Source: Paenibacillus sp. FSL A5-0031
GTDB lineage: Bacteria; Bacillota; Bacilli; Paenibacillales; Paenibacillaceae
NCBI RefSeq assembly: GCF_001956295.1
Contig: NZ_MRTD01000001.1
Span: 496,001 to 560,000 of the forward strand
DNA length: 64,000 nt
Reading direction: 5' to 3'
In this document: positions 18,501 through 27,014 of the stretch, piece by piece
Layout of the letters: each line of letters starts with the position of its first letter
Position numbering within the stretch: position 1 is the stretch's first letter
Notes under the pieces: generated by a model
Told to the model about the DNA's origin: nothing
What the model saw: only the letters and a program-made list of their open reading frames with translations
Databases searched by the model: none
Made by a program: the position numbers and the translations under genes

Positions 18501-18946
18501 TCTTGAAATCAGTGGAAAGCGGCGTTATGGATTATGTTGGTTTCCTAGTCGTAACCGCTGGACACGGCATTCGTGAAATTGCGAATGAATGGAAGGATAA
18601 CGGCGATTATTTGCGCTCGCATGCACTTCAGTCCGTAGCTCTTGAGGTTGCAGAAGGAATGGCAGAACGTGTCCACCATATTATGCGTGATATCTGTGGT
18701 TATCCAGATCCTGCAGAGATGACGATGAAGCAGCGTCATGGCGCTCGTTATCAAGGCATTCGTGTATCGTTCGGATACCCGGCATGTCCAAACCTGGAGG
18801 ATCAGGAGCCATTGTTCGATTTGATGAGACCTCAAGATATTGGCGTCGAATTGACTGAAGGCTGCATGATGGAGCCAGAGGCATCCGTATCTGCAATGGT
18901 ATTCGCTCATCCAGAAGCACAATATTTTAATGTTGAGAAGCTATAG
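15506..18946 (+). CDS. metH: Cobalamin-dependent methionine synthase
   Basis: MetH transfers a methyl group from methyltetrahydrofolate to homocysteine through cobalamin. The 1146 residues hold the full four-module protein: homocysteine domain with Zn ligands Cys227, Cys290 and Cys291 ([17 protein letters not shown]); folate domain starting near residue 335 ([13 protein letters not shown]); cobalamin cap and binding domain with DVHDIGKN, where His722 is the lower cobalt ligand; and the C-terminal SAM-dependent reactivation domain. The start is TTG 15506, 7 bases after GAAGGGTG; the reading frame is open for 28 more codons upstream, but those overlap the promoter. Confidence 0.97.
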   Translation: MSKPTIQQMLQERILILDGAMGTMIQQAGLTEDDFGGAELDGCNEILVLTRPDVIQSIHEQYLEAGADILETNTFGATSVVLDDYDIPEKAREINLAAAKLARDACDKYSTPDKPRYVAGALGPTTKTLSVTGGVTFDELVESYYEQALALIEADVDALLLETSQDTLNVKAGSIGIRNAFDKLGKELPIMISGTIEPMGTTLAGQTIESFYISLEHLKPISIGLNCATGPEFMRDHLRTLSEIANAAISCYPNAGLPDENGHYHESPESLAKKMSAFAEQGWLNIAGGCCGTTPDHIRVMAETMAKYAPRTKMGEHPDAVSGIETVFIEPENRPIMIGERTNISGSRKFKRLLKEEKFDEASEIARAQVKGGAHVIDINLQDTDIDEAYAVHQFLPQVVKKIKAPLMLDSTYDHIIELGLKYSQGKAIINSINLEDGESKFEKILPLIHRYGAAVVMILIDERGQAVTREAKMEVAERSYNLLTQKYKMNPEDIIFDPNMFPVGSGDPQYIGSAVETLEGIRMIKEKFPRAKTILGLSNISFGLPDSGREVLNSVYLYHATKAGLDYAIVNTEKLERYASIPDEERQLAEELIYNTTDESLAAFVAAFRDKKVEKKEKISNLSLEERLGSYVVEGTKEGLIPDLDEALKKYTAMEVINGPLMRGMEEVGRLFNGNELIVAEVLQSAEVMKASVTYLESFMEKNESSVKGKIILATVKGDVHDIGKNLVEIILSNNGYKIINLGIKVPPEQLIEAYRNEKADAIGLSGLLVKSAQQMVITAQDLRTAGIDAPILVGGAALTRKFTKTRIGPEYDGLVLYAKDAMDGLDIANKLMDPEHRSRLEDEMAAFKASGGVYEEEKKPLPQLTRAVRSKISPDAPVFTPPDLDRHILRDVPLPHVIPYVNMQMLLGHHLGLKGNVDQLLKDGNEKAVQLKATVDEILQKGTTDGIIKTHGMYRFFPAQSSGNDIIIYNPVDPRQEIKRFSFPRQQVEPYLCLSDFLKSVESGVMDYVGFLVVTAGHGIREIANEWKDNGDYLRSHALQSVALEVAEGMAERVHHIMRDICGYPDPAEMTMKQRHGARYQGIRVSFGYPACPNLEDQEPLFDLMRPQDIGVELTEGCMMEPEASVSAMVFAHPEAQYFNVEKL

Positions 18947-18958
18947 CGTATAATAACA

Positions 18959-19012
18959 AAGAGCCCTTGAGCGTTCGTAATAACGAGCTTGAGAGGGCTC
19001 TTCGTTTCAATT
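18959..19012 (+). terminator. terminator of metH
   Basis: AGAGCCCT (18960-18967) pairs with AGGGCTCT (18994-19001), with further pairing inside the loop. The following tract TCGTTTCAATT is only moderately T-rich. Confidence 0.7.
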
Positions 19013-19045
19013 CCAGAAGTCGAGGCCGCAGGGGTGGATAATAAT

Positions 19046-19987
19046 ATGAATATGTGGTTTTTGGGAACGGGCGCAGGAAGACCTTCGAAGTATCGCAATG
19101 TAACAGCCGTGGCGCTGCAGCTTCCTGAGCCAACGTGCAGTTTACTGTTATTCGATGCTGGAGAGGCAACGCAGCATCAGCTTATGAGAACACCGCTTAA
19201 ACTGAATAAGATTGAATACATATTTATTACACATCTGCATGGTGATCACATTTATGGGCTGCCTGGCTTGCTCAGCAGTCGCTCTTTCGATGGCGGAATC
19301 ACACCTGTACTGCTTTTTGGTCCTGTTGGGATTAGGAGCTATATTGAGACAACCTTTGCGATTAGTGCTACGCAGCTCGATTATGAGCTCATTATCCACG
19401 AATTAACGGGAAATGAAGGTGTTGTTTTTGAGGATAATCGATTTAAGGTTGAAGTAGCGCCGCTTGAGCATCGAGTGACTTGCTTCGGCTATCGCGTAAC
19501 TGAACAAAATCAGCCCGGCAAGCTGCTCGTCCACAAGCTGAAGGAGTATGGGATTGAAGCAGGTCCGCTATACGGGGCGTTAAAAAGAGGGCAGTCGGTT
19601 ACATCTCCGAGCGGATTGCTCATTCACACTGAGGATGTTACCGGCCCTGCTTATATCGGGAGAGTAATCACAGTGCTTGGTGATACGAAGCCATGTGATA
19701 ATGCGATAACCTTAGCGAAAGATGCTGATCTGCTCGTTCACGAAGCGACCTTTGCTGCAGGCATGGAAGAGAAAGCACATGAGTTTGGACATTGTACGAC
19801 GGCGGAGGCGGCAGAAACAGCTGTTAAAGCAAACGCCAAGCAGCTGGTGATGACCCATTTTAGCGGACGTTATAGCAATGAGGATCTTGTACAGCTTGAA
19901 GAAGAGGCTGGCGTACACTTCTCACCTGTCACAGCAGCAACAGATTTTCTACATATCGAAATAAAACGTGCGACTCATATAGAATAA
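19046..19987 (+). CDS. rnz: Ribonuclease Z
   Basis: RNase Z removes the 3' trailer of tRNA precursors that lack an encoded CCA. The 313-residue metallo-beta-lactamase protein has the zinc motif HLHGDHIYGLPG near residue 63, the exosite region GPLYGALKRGQSVTSPSG, and later ligands in GDTKPC, HEATF and MTHFSGRY. The start is ATG 19046, behind GGGTGG; a second ATG 6 bases on is possible. The family length is about 305-315 residues. Confidence 0.95.
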   Translation: MNMWFLGTGAGRPSKYRNVTAVALQLPEPTCSLLLFDAGEATQHQLMRTPLKLNKIEYIFITHLHGDHIYGLPGLLSSRSFDGGITPVLLFGPVGIRSYIETTFAISATQLDYELIIHELTGNEGVVFEDNRFKVEVAPLEHRVTCFGYRVTEQNQPGKLLVHKLKEYGIEAGPLYGALKRGQSVTSPSGLLIHTEDVTGPAYIGRVITVLGDTKPCDNAITLAKDADLLVHEATFAAGMEEKAHEFGHCTTAEAAETAVKANAKQLVMTHFSGRYSNEDLVQLEEEAGVHFSPVTAATDFLHIEIKRATHIE

Positions 19988-19990
19988 AAA

Positions 19991-20030
19991 AAGCAAAAAC
20001 GTGAGGATTTCCTCGCGTTTTTGCTTTATT
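19991..20030. terminator. bidirectional terminator, rnz / sdpI
   Basis: AAGCAAAAACG (19991-20001) pairs with CGTTTTTGCTT (20016-20026), with an inner GAGGA/TCCTC stem. The stop codon of the convergent sdpI-like gene overlaps the right arm. Confidence 0.9.
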
Positions 20031-20637
20031 TGTTATCTTTGCCAAAGTGAAAGGATAGAAATACTGAAGCTAATACGATGATGACAACAATACCGAAAAA
20101 AATGAACATTTGGTAAGGGTTTGGAATAAAAGACGAGACAATCATCAGCAATCCGCCAACCACATAAAACTTGGAAGCTGCTCGATGTGTTTTTTTCCAA
20201 ACGTCTTCACTGCCAAGCGTATTAACGGTCTTAATGCCAATATAGCTGTTTGGTTGAAAATGCGGCATATACAAGCCTGCCACTGTGAAAATAATACCAA
20301 TGATAGTGATGATGACTTTGGTGATATCAATAATGAGTCCGTAACCAGATGCAATGGTAACACCGTGAAGCACGAGCAAGCTGATCAAGACTACATTTTG
20401 AACCGTGTGAAGATTAGGCTTTTGATTTTGGGAAGCATGTTTTTTTGGAAGGATAACAATTAAGATGACCATAAAAGCTGGTAAAAGCAGCAAGGTAAAT
20501 GCTTTATGCGCCAATCCATCGAATTCAATGTTCATATCCCAGTAAATTGCCATTTGCTCGGGTAAATCAGGATAGGTTACGATGCTCGCGACTAATGCAA
20601 TGGCAACAATAATCCAAGAGAAGATACTTGCTTTCAT
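20026..20637 (-). CDS. sdpI: SdpI-like immunity membrane protein
   Basis: The 203-residue protein has about six membrane segments, a DUF1648-type N-terminal half (YPDLPEQMAIYWDMNIEFDG) and the SdpI signature NSYIGIKTVNTLGSEDVWKKTHR near residues 130-152. In B. subtilis SdpI gives immunity to the SdpC cannibalism toxin and sequesters SdpR at the membrane. It overlaps sdpR by 4 bases. No sdpABC toxin genes are present in the window, so it may protect against foreign toxins or serve another envelope role. Confidence 0.85.
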   Translation of the reverse strand: MKASIFSWIIVAIALVASIVTYPDLPEQMAIYWDMNIEFDGLAHKAFTLLLLPAFMVILIVILPKKHASQNQKPNLHTVQNVVLISLLVLHGVTIASGYGLIIDITKVIITIIGIIFTVAGLYMPHFQPNSYIGIKTVNTLGSEDVWKKTHRAASKFYVVGGLLMIVSSFIPNPYQMFIFFGIVVIIVLASVFLSFHFGKDNK

Positions 20638-20921
20638 TTCTCTACAATCCCTTCGGATTCGCTCTGTTGAAAGGAATTCATCCAGTCCATTAAGTCATGG
20701 AAGACAGCTGTGTTAAGTGAATAATAAATATGCTGGCCTTGCCGTTCATCGGATACAAGGTCTGCTTGCTTTAACAAGCTAAGATGATGAGAGATGCTGG
20801 GCTTAGTCATTTGAAAATGGTCGGCTATTTCTCCAGCAGTTAAGTCACGTTCTCGCAATAGTTCTAAAATTTTTCTGCGAGTAGGGTCAGATAGTGCCTT
20901 AAAGGCTAAATTGATTGACAT
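20634..20921 (-). CDS. sdpR: SdpR-like ArsR-family repressor
   Basis: A 95-residue ArsR-type winged helix protein with recognition region FQMTKPSISHHLSLLKQADLV and wing ERQGQHIYYSL. No metal-binding Cys pair is present, as expected for SdpR rather than ArsR or CadC. Translation starts at 20921, with AAAGGA 8 bases upstream. Coupled to sdpI, it should repress its own operon until SdpI captures it. Confidence 0.85.
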   Translation of the reverse strand: MSINLAFKALSDPTRRKILELLRERDLTAGEIADHFQMTKPSISHHLSLLKQADLVSDERQGQHIYYSLNTAVFHDLMDWMNSFQQSESEGIVEK

Positions 20922-20955
20922 GCAAGCTGTCCTTTCCAGCTGACTTTTGAAGTCG

Positions 20956-20979
20956 TTAGATATTTAAACAACCATCTAA
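20956..20979. promoter_or_regulatory. possible SdpR operator
   Basis: An inverted repeat TTAGAT-N12-ATCTAA lies 35 bases upstream of sdpR, next to an AT-rich stretch carrying a minus-strand TATAAT (20984-20979). The size fits an ArsR-type site. Confidence 0.45.
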
Positions 20980-21108
20980 TTATAATATAAATTTACTATA
21001 TTGGTTTTTGTTTCGTGTGTCAATTTGATAGGTGCGACGTCAACAAGTTTATGGCAAGTTAACAGTTTTTCTTTGGCACTATATATCCAGAACTAAAGAC
21101 TAGTAAAG

Positions 21109-21122
21109 GGAACAGATATTCG
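21109..21122. promoter_or_regulatory. weak LexA-box-like site upstream of mrfA
   Basis: GGAACAGATATTCG has two mismatches to CGAAC-N4-GTTCG and lies 32 bases before mrfA. It is weaker than the sites at lexA/yneA. Confidence 0.3.
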
Positions 21123-21154
21123 CTAATATATAGGGTATAGTGAGGTGCTAAGAA

Positions 21155-23404
21155 ATGATAAAAAAGAAATCACTTTCAGAAATGATCCAAAATTTAAGAG
21201 CCAATGAAAATATTATAAATTGGACTGAAATAGAGCCTCAAGAGGCAAAAACAAAATCTCTGCCAGAAAGCGTCGATCCAAGAATTAAATCGGCTTTCGC
21301 AAAAAGAGGAATAGAGCAGTTATATACACATCAGCACTCAGCCTACGAAACGATACGTAAAGGTGAAAATATAGTCGCTGTAACTCCGACCGCTTCTGGA
21401 AAAACGCTTTGTTATAACCTTCCAGTGTTACAAGCGATAGCGGAAGACGACGGCAGTCGAGCTTTATATTTATTCCCAACGAAAGCTCTTGCGCAAGATC
21501 AAAAAAGTGAATTAACTGAAATGATAAACGAAATGGGAATTGATATTAAAAGCTTTACCTATGACGGCGACACTTCGCCTGCTATTCGAACGATTGTAAG
21601 AAATGTAGGACATATCGTCATCACGAACCCCGATATGCTGCATTCCGCTATCCTTCCGCATCATACAAAATGGGTAAGTTTATTTAGCAATCTTAAATAT
21701 ATCGTTATTGACGAGCTTCATACGTATAGAGGCGTATTCGGAAGTCATGTAGCGAATGTCATTCGAAGGCTCAAACGCATATGCAAGTTTTATGGTAGCG
21801 ATCCACTGTTTATTTGTACATCTGCCACAATAGCCAACCCTAAGGAACTAGCAGAACAATTGACAGGGAATCCTATGCGATTAATTGATGATAACGGCGC
21901 TCCAAGAGGACGGAAACATTTTGTTTTTTATAACCCGCCGATTGTAAATAAACCGCTCAATATACGAAAAAGCTCTACTGTAGAGGTTAATCAGTTAGCG
22001 AAGGAATTTTTGACGAACAAAATACAGACGATTGTTTTTGCTCGCAGCCGGGTAAGAGTAGAAATTATTTTAAGCCATATACAGGAACTGGTTAAAAATG
22101 AAATCGGCACTAAATCCATACGAGGTTATCGTGGCGGCTACTTGCCAAATCAAAGACGTGAAATTGAAAGAGGATTAAGAAATGGCGAAATATTAGGCGT
22201 GGTCAGCACAAATGCTTTAGAACTAGGTGTAGACATTGGACAGCTGCAGGTCTGTATTATGACAGGTTATCCAGGAAGCGTTGCAAGTACATGGCAGCAA
22301 GCTGGACGAGCTGGAAGACGACATGGGGAAGCACTTGTATTAATGGTAGCAAGCAATACGCCTATTGACCAGTATATTGTTCAAAACCCCGAATACTTCT
22401 TTGATCGATCCCCAGAATCCGCTAGAATCAATCCGGAAAACTTGCTCATTCTAGTTGATCACGTTCGTTGTGCCGCCTATGAGCTGCCATTTAAAAAGGG
22501 AGAACAATTCGGTTCAATAGAAATAGTAGACATATTGGAGTATCTTGTAGAAGAACGGGTACTCACTCAAGCAGCTGATACGTTTTATTGGGCTAATCTG
22601 GCTTTCCCAGCTAGTGAAGTAAGTCTGCGTTCTGCCGCACAGGAAAATGTAGTTATCATCGACCAGTCAGAAACTGCGAACGTGAAAATCATAGGGGAAA
22701 TGGACCGTTTTAGCGCTATGACTCTTTTGCATGATGAAGCCATTTATTTACATGAAGGTGTACAATTCCAAGTTGAAAAGCTGGACTGGGAGCATAAAAA
22801 GGCTTATGTTCGAAAAGTCGATGTAGAGTATTATACAGACGCGAATCTAGCGGTAAAACTTAAAGTATTAGCAGAGGATAGGATTGAGAGCAAGCGATTT
22901 TCATCCATAATATATGGAGATGTAGTAGTGAATTTTCTCGCAACGCTGTTTAAGAAAATTCGATTGTCGAGTTTTGAAAATATCGGATACGGCCAAGTAA
23001 ATCTACCGGAAGATGAATTGCATACCAGCGCGACCTGGATAGAATTGAAAGAGGTAGACCCAGCGATTGAAACAAAAACACTAGAACAACTGCTTCTTGG
23101 AATAGCGAATGTGCTTAGGCATATTGTACCTATTCATGTGATGTGTGACCGAAATGATATTCATGTCGTTTCTCAAATCAGGGCCGAGCATACGCAGCTT
23201 CCTACGATTTTCATATATGATCATTACCCCGGGGGCATTGGACTAGCAGAGGACGTTTATAAACGGTTTGATGAAGTAAAAGAAGCGGCAATAAAATTAA
23301 TCCGAAAATGTCCATGCGAAGATGGTTGTCCGTCTTGTATTGGCACTGAAATATATGGGATTCATGCAAAACAAACAAGCTTAGATCTGTTGAGGTCATT
23401 ATGA
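21155..23404 (+). CDS. mrfA: MrfA-like DExH helicase with Zn-binding C-terminus
   Basis: This 749-residue superfamily-2 helicase matches YprA/MrfA, which with MrfB repairs mitomycin C lesions in B. subtilis independently of UvrABC. Motif I is TASGKT (79-84), motif II DELH (186-189), and motif VI QQAGRAGRRHG. The C-terminal DUF1998 region contains four Cys in CPCEDGCPSC (719-728), a likely metal site. The start is ATG 21155, behind GAGGTG. It overlaps the following small ORF by an ATGA, and a weak LexA-box-like sequence lies upstream. Confidence 0.9.
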   Translation: MIKKKSLSEMIQNLRANENIINWTEIEPQEAKTKSLPESVDPRIKSAFAKRGIEQLYTHQHSAYETIRKGENIVAVTPTASGKTLCYNLPVLQAIAEDDGSRALYLFPTKALAQDQKSELTEMINEMGIDIKSFTYDGDTSPAIRTIVRNVGHIVITNPDMLHSAILPHHTKWVSLFSNLKYIVIDELHTYRGVFGSHVANVIRRLKRICKFYGSDPLFICTSATIANPKELAEQLTGNPMRLIDDNGAPRGRKHFVFYNPPIVNKPLNIRKSSTVEVNQLAKEFLTNKIQTIVFARSRVRVEIILSHIQELVKNEIGTKSIRGYRGGYLPNQRREIERGLRNGEILGVVSTNALELGVDIGQLQVCIMTGYPGSVASTWQQAGRAGRRHGEALVLMVASNTPIDQYIVQNPEYFFDRSPESARINPENLLILVDHVRCAAYELPFKKGEQFGSIEIVDILEYLVEERVLTQAADTFYWANLAFPASEVSLRSAAQENVVIIDQSETANVKIIGEMDRFSAMTLLHDEAIYLHEGVQFQVEKLDWEHKKAYVRKVDVEYYTDANLAVKLKVLAEDRIESKRFSSIIYGDVVVNFLATLFKKIRLSSFENIGYGQVNLPEDELHTSATWIELKEVDPAIETKTLEQLLLGIANVLRHIVPIHVMCDRNDIHVVSQIRAEHTQLPTIFIYDHYPGGIGLAEDVYKRFDEVKEAAIKLIRKCPCEDGCPSCIGTEIYGIHAKQTSLDLLRSL

Positions 23405-23532
23405 TTATGAAGGATTATATTAGCAATTACGAAATACAGCTCGCTCATCGCGCTCCGCTTGGACCGATTCATGAGATTGGTGTACGAAAGCAAACATGTT
23501 ATCTTCTTAATGAAGCGGAGGGCAAACGATGA
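23401..23532 (+). CDS. 43-residue ORF coupled to mrfA and mrfB
   Basis: A small ORF of 43 codons starts in the mrfA stop (ATGA, 23401-23404) and ends in the mrfB start (ATGA, 23529-23532). It has GAGGT 6 bases upstream and carries the mrfB ribosome binding site GGAGGG near its end. It begins MIMKDYISNYEIQLAH and ends YLLNEAEGKR; no signal peptide or membrane segment is visible and I do not recognise a family. The exact double overlap argues for real translation, either as a separate subunit or as a coupling leader. Confidence 0.6.
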   Translation: MIMKDYISNYEIQLAHRAPLGPIHEIGVRKQTCYLLNEAEGKR

Positions 23533-24830
23533 GCTTATTACGCGATAAAATGAATCGTTTGCGGGGAAACATTCGTGAGGAAGAGAACCAGCCAGCGGCG
23601 GTGGTTCCTGCCACTGAAGAGAAGATGGTACAACAGCCGGAAGATGATGAAGAATGGCTTTCACCCGTGTGGGAGACCTTCGATGTCAAGCTGGTTACGA
23701 ATGAAATTGGAAGCTTTTTGCTCCGAAAAATCATTTATCCGTCAGATTATCGCCATGGTCATCATGCATTAGTAGAGCTGCAAGAGGCTGCACCTGCCTT
23801 ATCAGCATTTCATCCTGATTCATTAACATCTGCGGAACAAATCATGTTTCTCGATTTGGAAACGACAGGTTTAGGCGTTGGAGCAGGGAACGTTCCTTTC
23901 ATGGTTGGCATAGGCTATTTGTCAAAGGACCAATTTGTCATCGAGCAAGCGTTGATCAGGCATCCTGCTGAAGAGCGGGCAATGCTACATTATTTGATGG
24001 GGAAGCTGAACGATTATACTTTTTTGTCCACCTACAACGGAAAAACCTTCGATTGGCCGCTCGTTCAAAATCGTTTTATTATGAATGGACTTGGCCAAAA
24101 AATGTGGGAGCCTCAGCATCTTGATTTCTTGCATCCTGCAAGATCGATATGGCGTAATACGCTCGTTTCGTGTAAATTGAGCCATGTTGAAGAAGAGCGG
24201 CTCGGTATTCACCGGGAGGATGACGTTCCAGGATCACTCGCTCCTCAGCTTTATTTTCAATTTCTGGCGAATGGAGATCCAGCACCGCTTGAGGGCGTTT
24301 TTCGTCATAACGAAATAGATATGTTATCCCTAGCTTGTCTAGCGATTCGATTTGGTCATTTGTTAAACGGAACGATTAAGTTATATATTCCGTTGCCCGA
24401 TGAGCCTGAGGAGATGGTGCGCACAGGTCTTTGGCTAGAGCGTATGGGTAAAATGGAGCTTCCTGATCATTTATTCGATTTATCCATGAAGGAAGAGAAC
24501 TCAAAACCTTCTACACTAGTCATGCTTGCCGCGCGGGACAAGAAGGCTGGAAATTGGAATCGTGCTGTGTTATTGTGGCAGAAGGCTATTATTCATTCTT
24601 CTAATCATTTTGGATCTGCTGCCCATGAAGCAAGCATTGAGCTTGCCATGTATTATGAGCATAAGATCAAAGATTTTGAGTCAGCTTTAGGATATGCGAA
24701 TGCAGCTTTTGAACGTGCACTGCATCAATCGCAGATCATTCGGCCTGATGCCAAAAAAAGAGCGGAGCTTGATGCTTTGCGTAATCGAATAGCTAGGCTG
24801 CGCCGCAAATCAACCAAACATGTTTATTAA
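23529..24830 (+). CDS. mrfB: MrfB-like exonuclease (DEDD fold) with TPR tail
   Basis: The 433-residue protein matches YprB/MrfB, the metal-dependent 3'-5' exonuclease partner of MrfA. The DEDD core begins with MFLDLETTGLGVGAGN near residue 108 (Asp and Glu), followed by YNGKTFDWPLV (Asp) and a later HNEIDMLSLA region. The C-terminal 140 residues are helical with TPR-like spacing (ELAMYYEHKIKDFESALGYA). It is translationally coupled to the small ORF upstream. Confidence 0.88.
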   Translation: MSLLRDKMNRLRGNIREEENQPAAVVPATEEKMVQQPEDDEEWLSPVWETFDVKLVTNEIGSFLLRKIIYPSDYRHGHHALVELQEAAPALSAFHPDSLTSAEQIMFLDLETTGLGVGAGNVPFMVGIGYLSKDQFVIEQALIRHPAEERAMLHYLMGKLNDYTFLSTYNGKTFDWPLVQNRFIMNGLGQKMWEPQHLDFLHPARSIWRNTLVSCKLSHVEEERLGIHREDDVPGSLAPQLYFQFLANGDPAPLEGVFRHNEIDMLSLACLAIRFGHLLNGTIKLYIPLPDEPEEMVRTGLWLERMGKMELPDHLFDLSMKEENSKPSTLVMLAARDKKAGNWNRAVLLWQKAIIHSSNHFGSAAHEASIELAMYYEHKIKDFESALGYANAAFERALHQSQIIRPDAKKRAELDALRNRIARLRRKSTKHVY

Positions 24831-24920
24831 GAAGCTACTTTTTAAAATAGGATAAAAGCGTAAACAGACAGCTGCAGCTCAACTATATAGCTTATCTTTC
24901 AACGGAAAACGTAAGCTTGA

Positions 24921-24932
24921 CCACTATAGTGG
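24921..24932. promoter_or_regulatory. 12-bp perfect palindrome upstream of HAD gene
   Basis: CCACTATAGTGG is a perfect palindrome 30 bases before the start of the next gene. It may be a regulator site or the tip of an RNA hairpin; no U-run follows. Confidence 0.35.
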
Positions 24933-24962
24933 CGACTGCCGTTTACCTTTGGGAGGAAAACA

Positions 24963-25778
24963 ATGATGACAACTGGACTGCCTGCCATGCGCGGCTTATT
25001 AATTGATCTTGACGGAACGTTATATCATGGTACTCATCAAATTGCTGGTGCAGCTGAACTCATCACTTATTTGAGAGAGATTAAGCTTCCATATCGCTTT
25101 GTTACAAACAACTCCTCTTCTACACCCGATGAGGTAGCTGAAAGGCTAATGAAAATGGGTATTCCAGCTGCTGCTGAAGAGGTATGCACATCCGCGCAAG
25201 CGGCTTCTGAGCATATCGCTTCAATTAAGCCAGGTGCGTCTGTATTTGTCGTTGGTGAGGCTGGACTAAAACAGGCTGTGCAAGAAGCAGGCTTAATTCT
25301 TACAGAGGAACAACCGGATTTTGTTTTGCAAGGAATTGACCGTTCGTTTACTTACGAGCGATTAACGAGGGCCGTTCGGTATATTCACAGTGGGGCTGAA
25401 TTTGTTATGACAAATCCTGATTTGCTGCTGCCATCCAGTGATGGACTCATTCCGGGAGCAGGCTCTATAGGAGCTATGTTGAAGGCAGCAGGCGGCAAAG
25501 AGCCTATACTCATAGGCAAACCATCATCCATTCTTATGAGCTATTCATTAAGATCGATTGGCTTAAGCGCTGATGAAACATGGGTAGTAGGCGACAATTT
25601 GGCAACAGACATCGCTTTTGGAGCAGCTGCTGGCTGCGGTACGATTCTAGTACTGACCGGGCTTACAACAGCGCAAAATATCGAGTATTATATGGAGCAG
25701 GCAGGGTGCAAACCCACTGTCATTTGCAATCATTTAGAAGAGCTTCGTTCTAATATATCTGATCATAGAGATTGTTAA
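24963..25778 (+). CDS. NagD/YutF-type HAD-IIA phosphatase
   Basis: A 271-residue HAD-IIA phosphatase. Motif I is DLDGTLYHG, motif II FVTNNSSSTPDEV, motif III IGKPSSILM, and motif IV VVGDNLATDIAFGAAAG. The cap between motifs II and III is the alpha/beta type of NagD, AraL and YutF. These enzymes hydrolyse small phosphate esters with low specificity. The start is ATG 24963 (or 24966), behind GGGAGG. Confidence 0.85.
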   Translation: MMTTGLPAMRGLLIDLDGTLYHGTHQIAGAAELITYLREIKLPYRFVTNNSSSTPDEVAERLMKMGIPAAAEEVCTSAQAASEHIASIKPGASVFVVGEAGLKQAVQEAGLILTEEQPDFVLQGIDRSFTYERLTRAVRYIHSGAEFVMTNPDLLLPSSDGLIPGAGSIGAMLKAAGGKEPILIGKPSSILMSYSLRSIGLSADETWVVGDNLATDIAFGAAAGCGTILVLTGLTTAQNIEYYMEQAGCKPTVICNHLEELRSNISDHRDC

Positions 25779-25816
25779 GACTTATAACGAAGAAAATAGG
25801 AAGGAAGCGAGTTTTC

Positions 25817-26647
25817 ATGCATGAATTGCCGGAACTGGAAAATTATCGGGCTTTATTGGCGGAGCAATTCGCTGGCGCCCAAATTACCGGTATCGAGATA
25901 ACAAATGGTAAAGTTTTTCAAGCAAGTGAAGAACAAATTGAGCGTGACGTTGTTGGTAAAGTTGTATGGTTTGTTGAAAGAAGAGGTTTGCATTTAGTAT
26001 TACACTTGGATAATGGAAAACGTCTATTGCTTCATTTGGGGCAAGGGGCTTATTTGTATAGAGGGAGCGAGACTGACAAACCTGATCGCAACGTTCAGAT
26101 GAAACTGCATTTCGGTGAAGTCGTATTGTATGGAGTCGGTTTGCGTGCGGATGATTTGCAGCTGTTGACTGTGAAGGAAGTCGAAGGGAAACTTGGACGC
26201 CTAGGACCAGATGCATTGGACAAAAGAGTGACATTGGATCGTTTCATTGCACTATTTGCCAAAAAACGTGTTGCGATCAGAACCGCTCTTAGCGACCAAA
26301 ACGTGATTTCTGGAATTGGTGCTGCGTATGCGGATGAGATTTGTTTTGCAGCAGCAATTCGCCCTGACACTAAAGTTCCGGTATTAGAAAACGAAGCATG
26401 GGAACGCCTATACGCAGCGATGCATAATGTACTGAAGGAAGCGATTTCACAAGGTGGAACGGGAGAGCATCCGTACTTTGAGGGAGATAGCTTAACTGGA
26501 AAACATCGGAATCACTTTCAAGTCTTCGAGCGTGAGGGTCAACCGTGTTCACGCTGTGGTGCTGAGATCGAGAAAATCGATGTATCTGGCCGCAAAGCGT
26601 ATGCTTGTCCTGCTTGTCAACAAGATGAGGAATTAAGCGCGCTTTGA
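25817..26647 (+). CDS. Fpg/Nei-family DNA glycosylase homologue with His at position 2
   Basis: The 276-residue protein has the Fpg/MutM layout: N-terminal HELPELENY, a helix-two-turn-helix region (DQNVISGIGAAYADEICFAA), and a C-terminal zinc finger with four Cys starting at C244 and C247. True Fpg/Nei proteins begin M-P-E-L-P-E and use the exposed Pro as nucleophile. Here the codon after ATG 25817 is CAT (His), so the classical chemistry may be lost or changed. The start follows GGAAGGAAG. It may still bind damaged DNA. Confidence 0.8.
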   Translation: MHELPELENYRALLAEQFAGAQITGIEITNGKVFQASEEQIERDVVGKVVWFVERRGLHLVLHLDNGKRLLLHLGQGAYLYRGSETDKPDRNVQMKLHFGEVVLYGVGLRADDLQLLTVKEVEGKLGRLGPDALDKRVTLDRFIALFAKKRVAIRTALSDQNVISGIGAAYADEICFAAAIRPDTKVPVLENEAWERLYAAMHNVLKEAISQGGTGEHPYFEGDSLTGKHRNHFQVFEREGQPCSRCGAEIEKIDVSGRKAYACPACQQDEELSAL

Positions 26648-26675
26648 GTCTATCGGTTGAACGGGGGATTCATTT

Positions 26676-27008
26676 ATGATTCATGTATATTTAGACGATT
26701 ATCGCACTTGTCCAAAAGGTTTTGTATTGGCAAGCAACGCAGAAGAGTGCAAGCAGCTGATTGACCTTGAGGAAGTTGATATTTTATCGCTTGATTACGA
26801 TCTAGGCTGGTCACAGCCGACTGGCTACGAAGTCGTGCGCCACATTGTTGAAACGGGTCGTTATCCAAGCCAAATATACTTACACACCTCAAGTGCCGCT
26901 GGTCGCATGCAAATGTACCATATGCTTTCAACGAATGCGCCGGCAGAGACCAAGCTGTTCAATGGTCCGATGCCGGAGGCTCTCATTAATAATATAGCTG
27001 GGCAATAA
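26676..27008 (+). CDS. Small receiver-like protein (cyclic-phosphate processing type)
   Basis: A 110-residue protein with a receiver-like fold: DDYRTCPKGFVLASNAEEC, then SLDYDLGWSQPTGYEVVRHI with the Asp pair in the usual phospho-acceptor neighbourhood, and IYLHTSSAAGRMQMYHML. It fits the cREC family of receiver-derived domains proposed to act on cyclic phosphates. No DNA-binding domain follows. It ends at the border of the repeat island. Confidence 0.65.
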   Translation: MIHVYLDDYRTCPKGFVLASNAEECKQLIDLEEVDILSLDYDLGWSQPTGYEVVRHIVETGRYPSQIYLHTSSAAGRMQMYHMLSTNAPAETKLFNGPMPEALINNIAGQ

Positions 27009-27014
27009 TATGCA

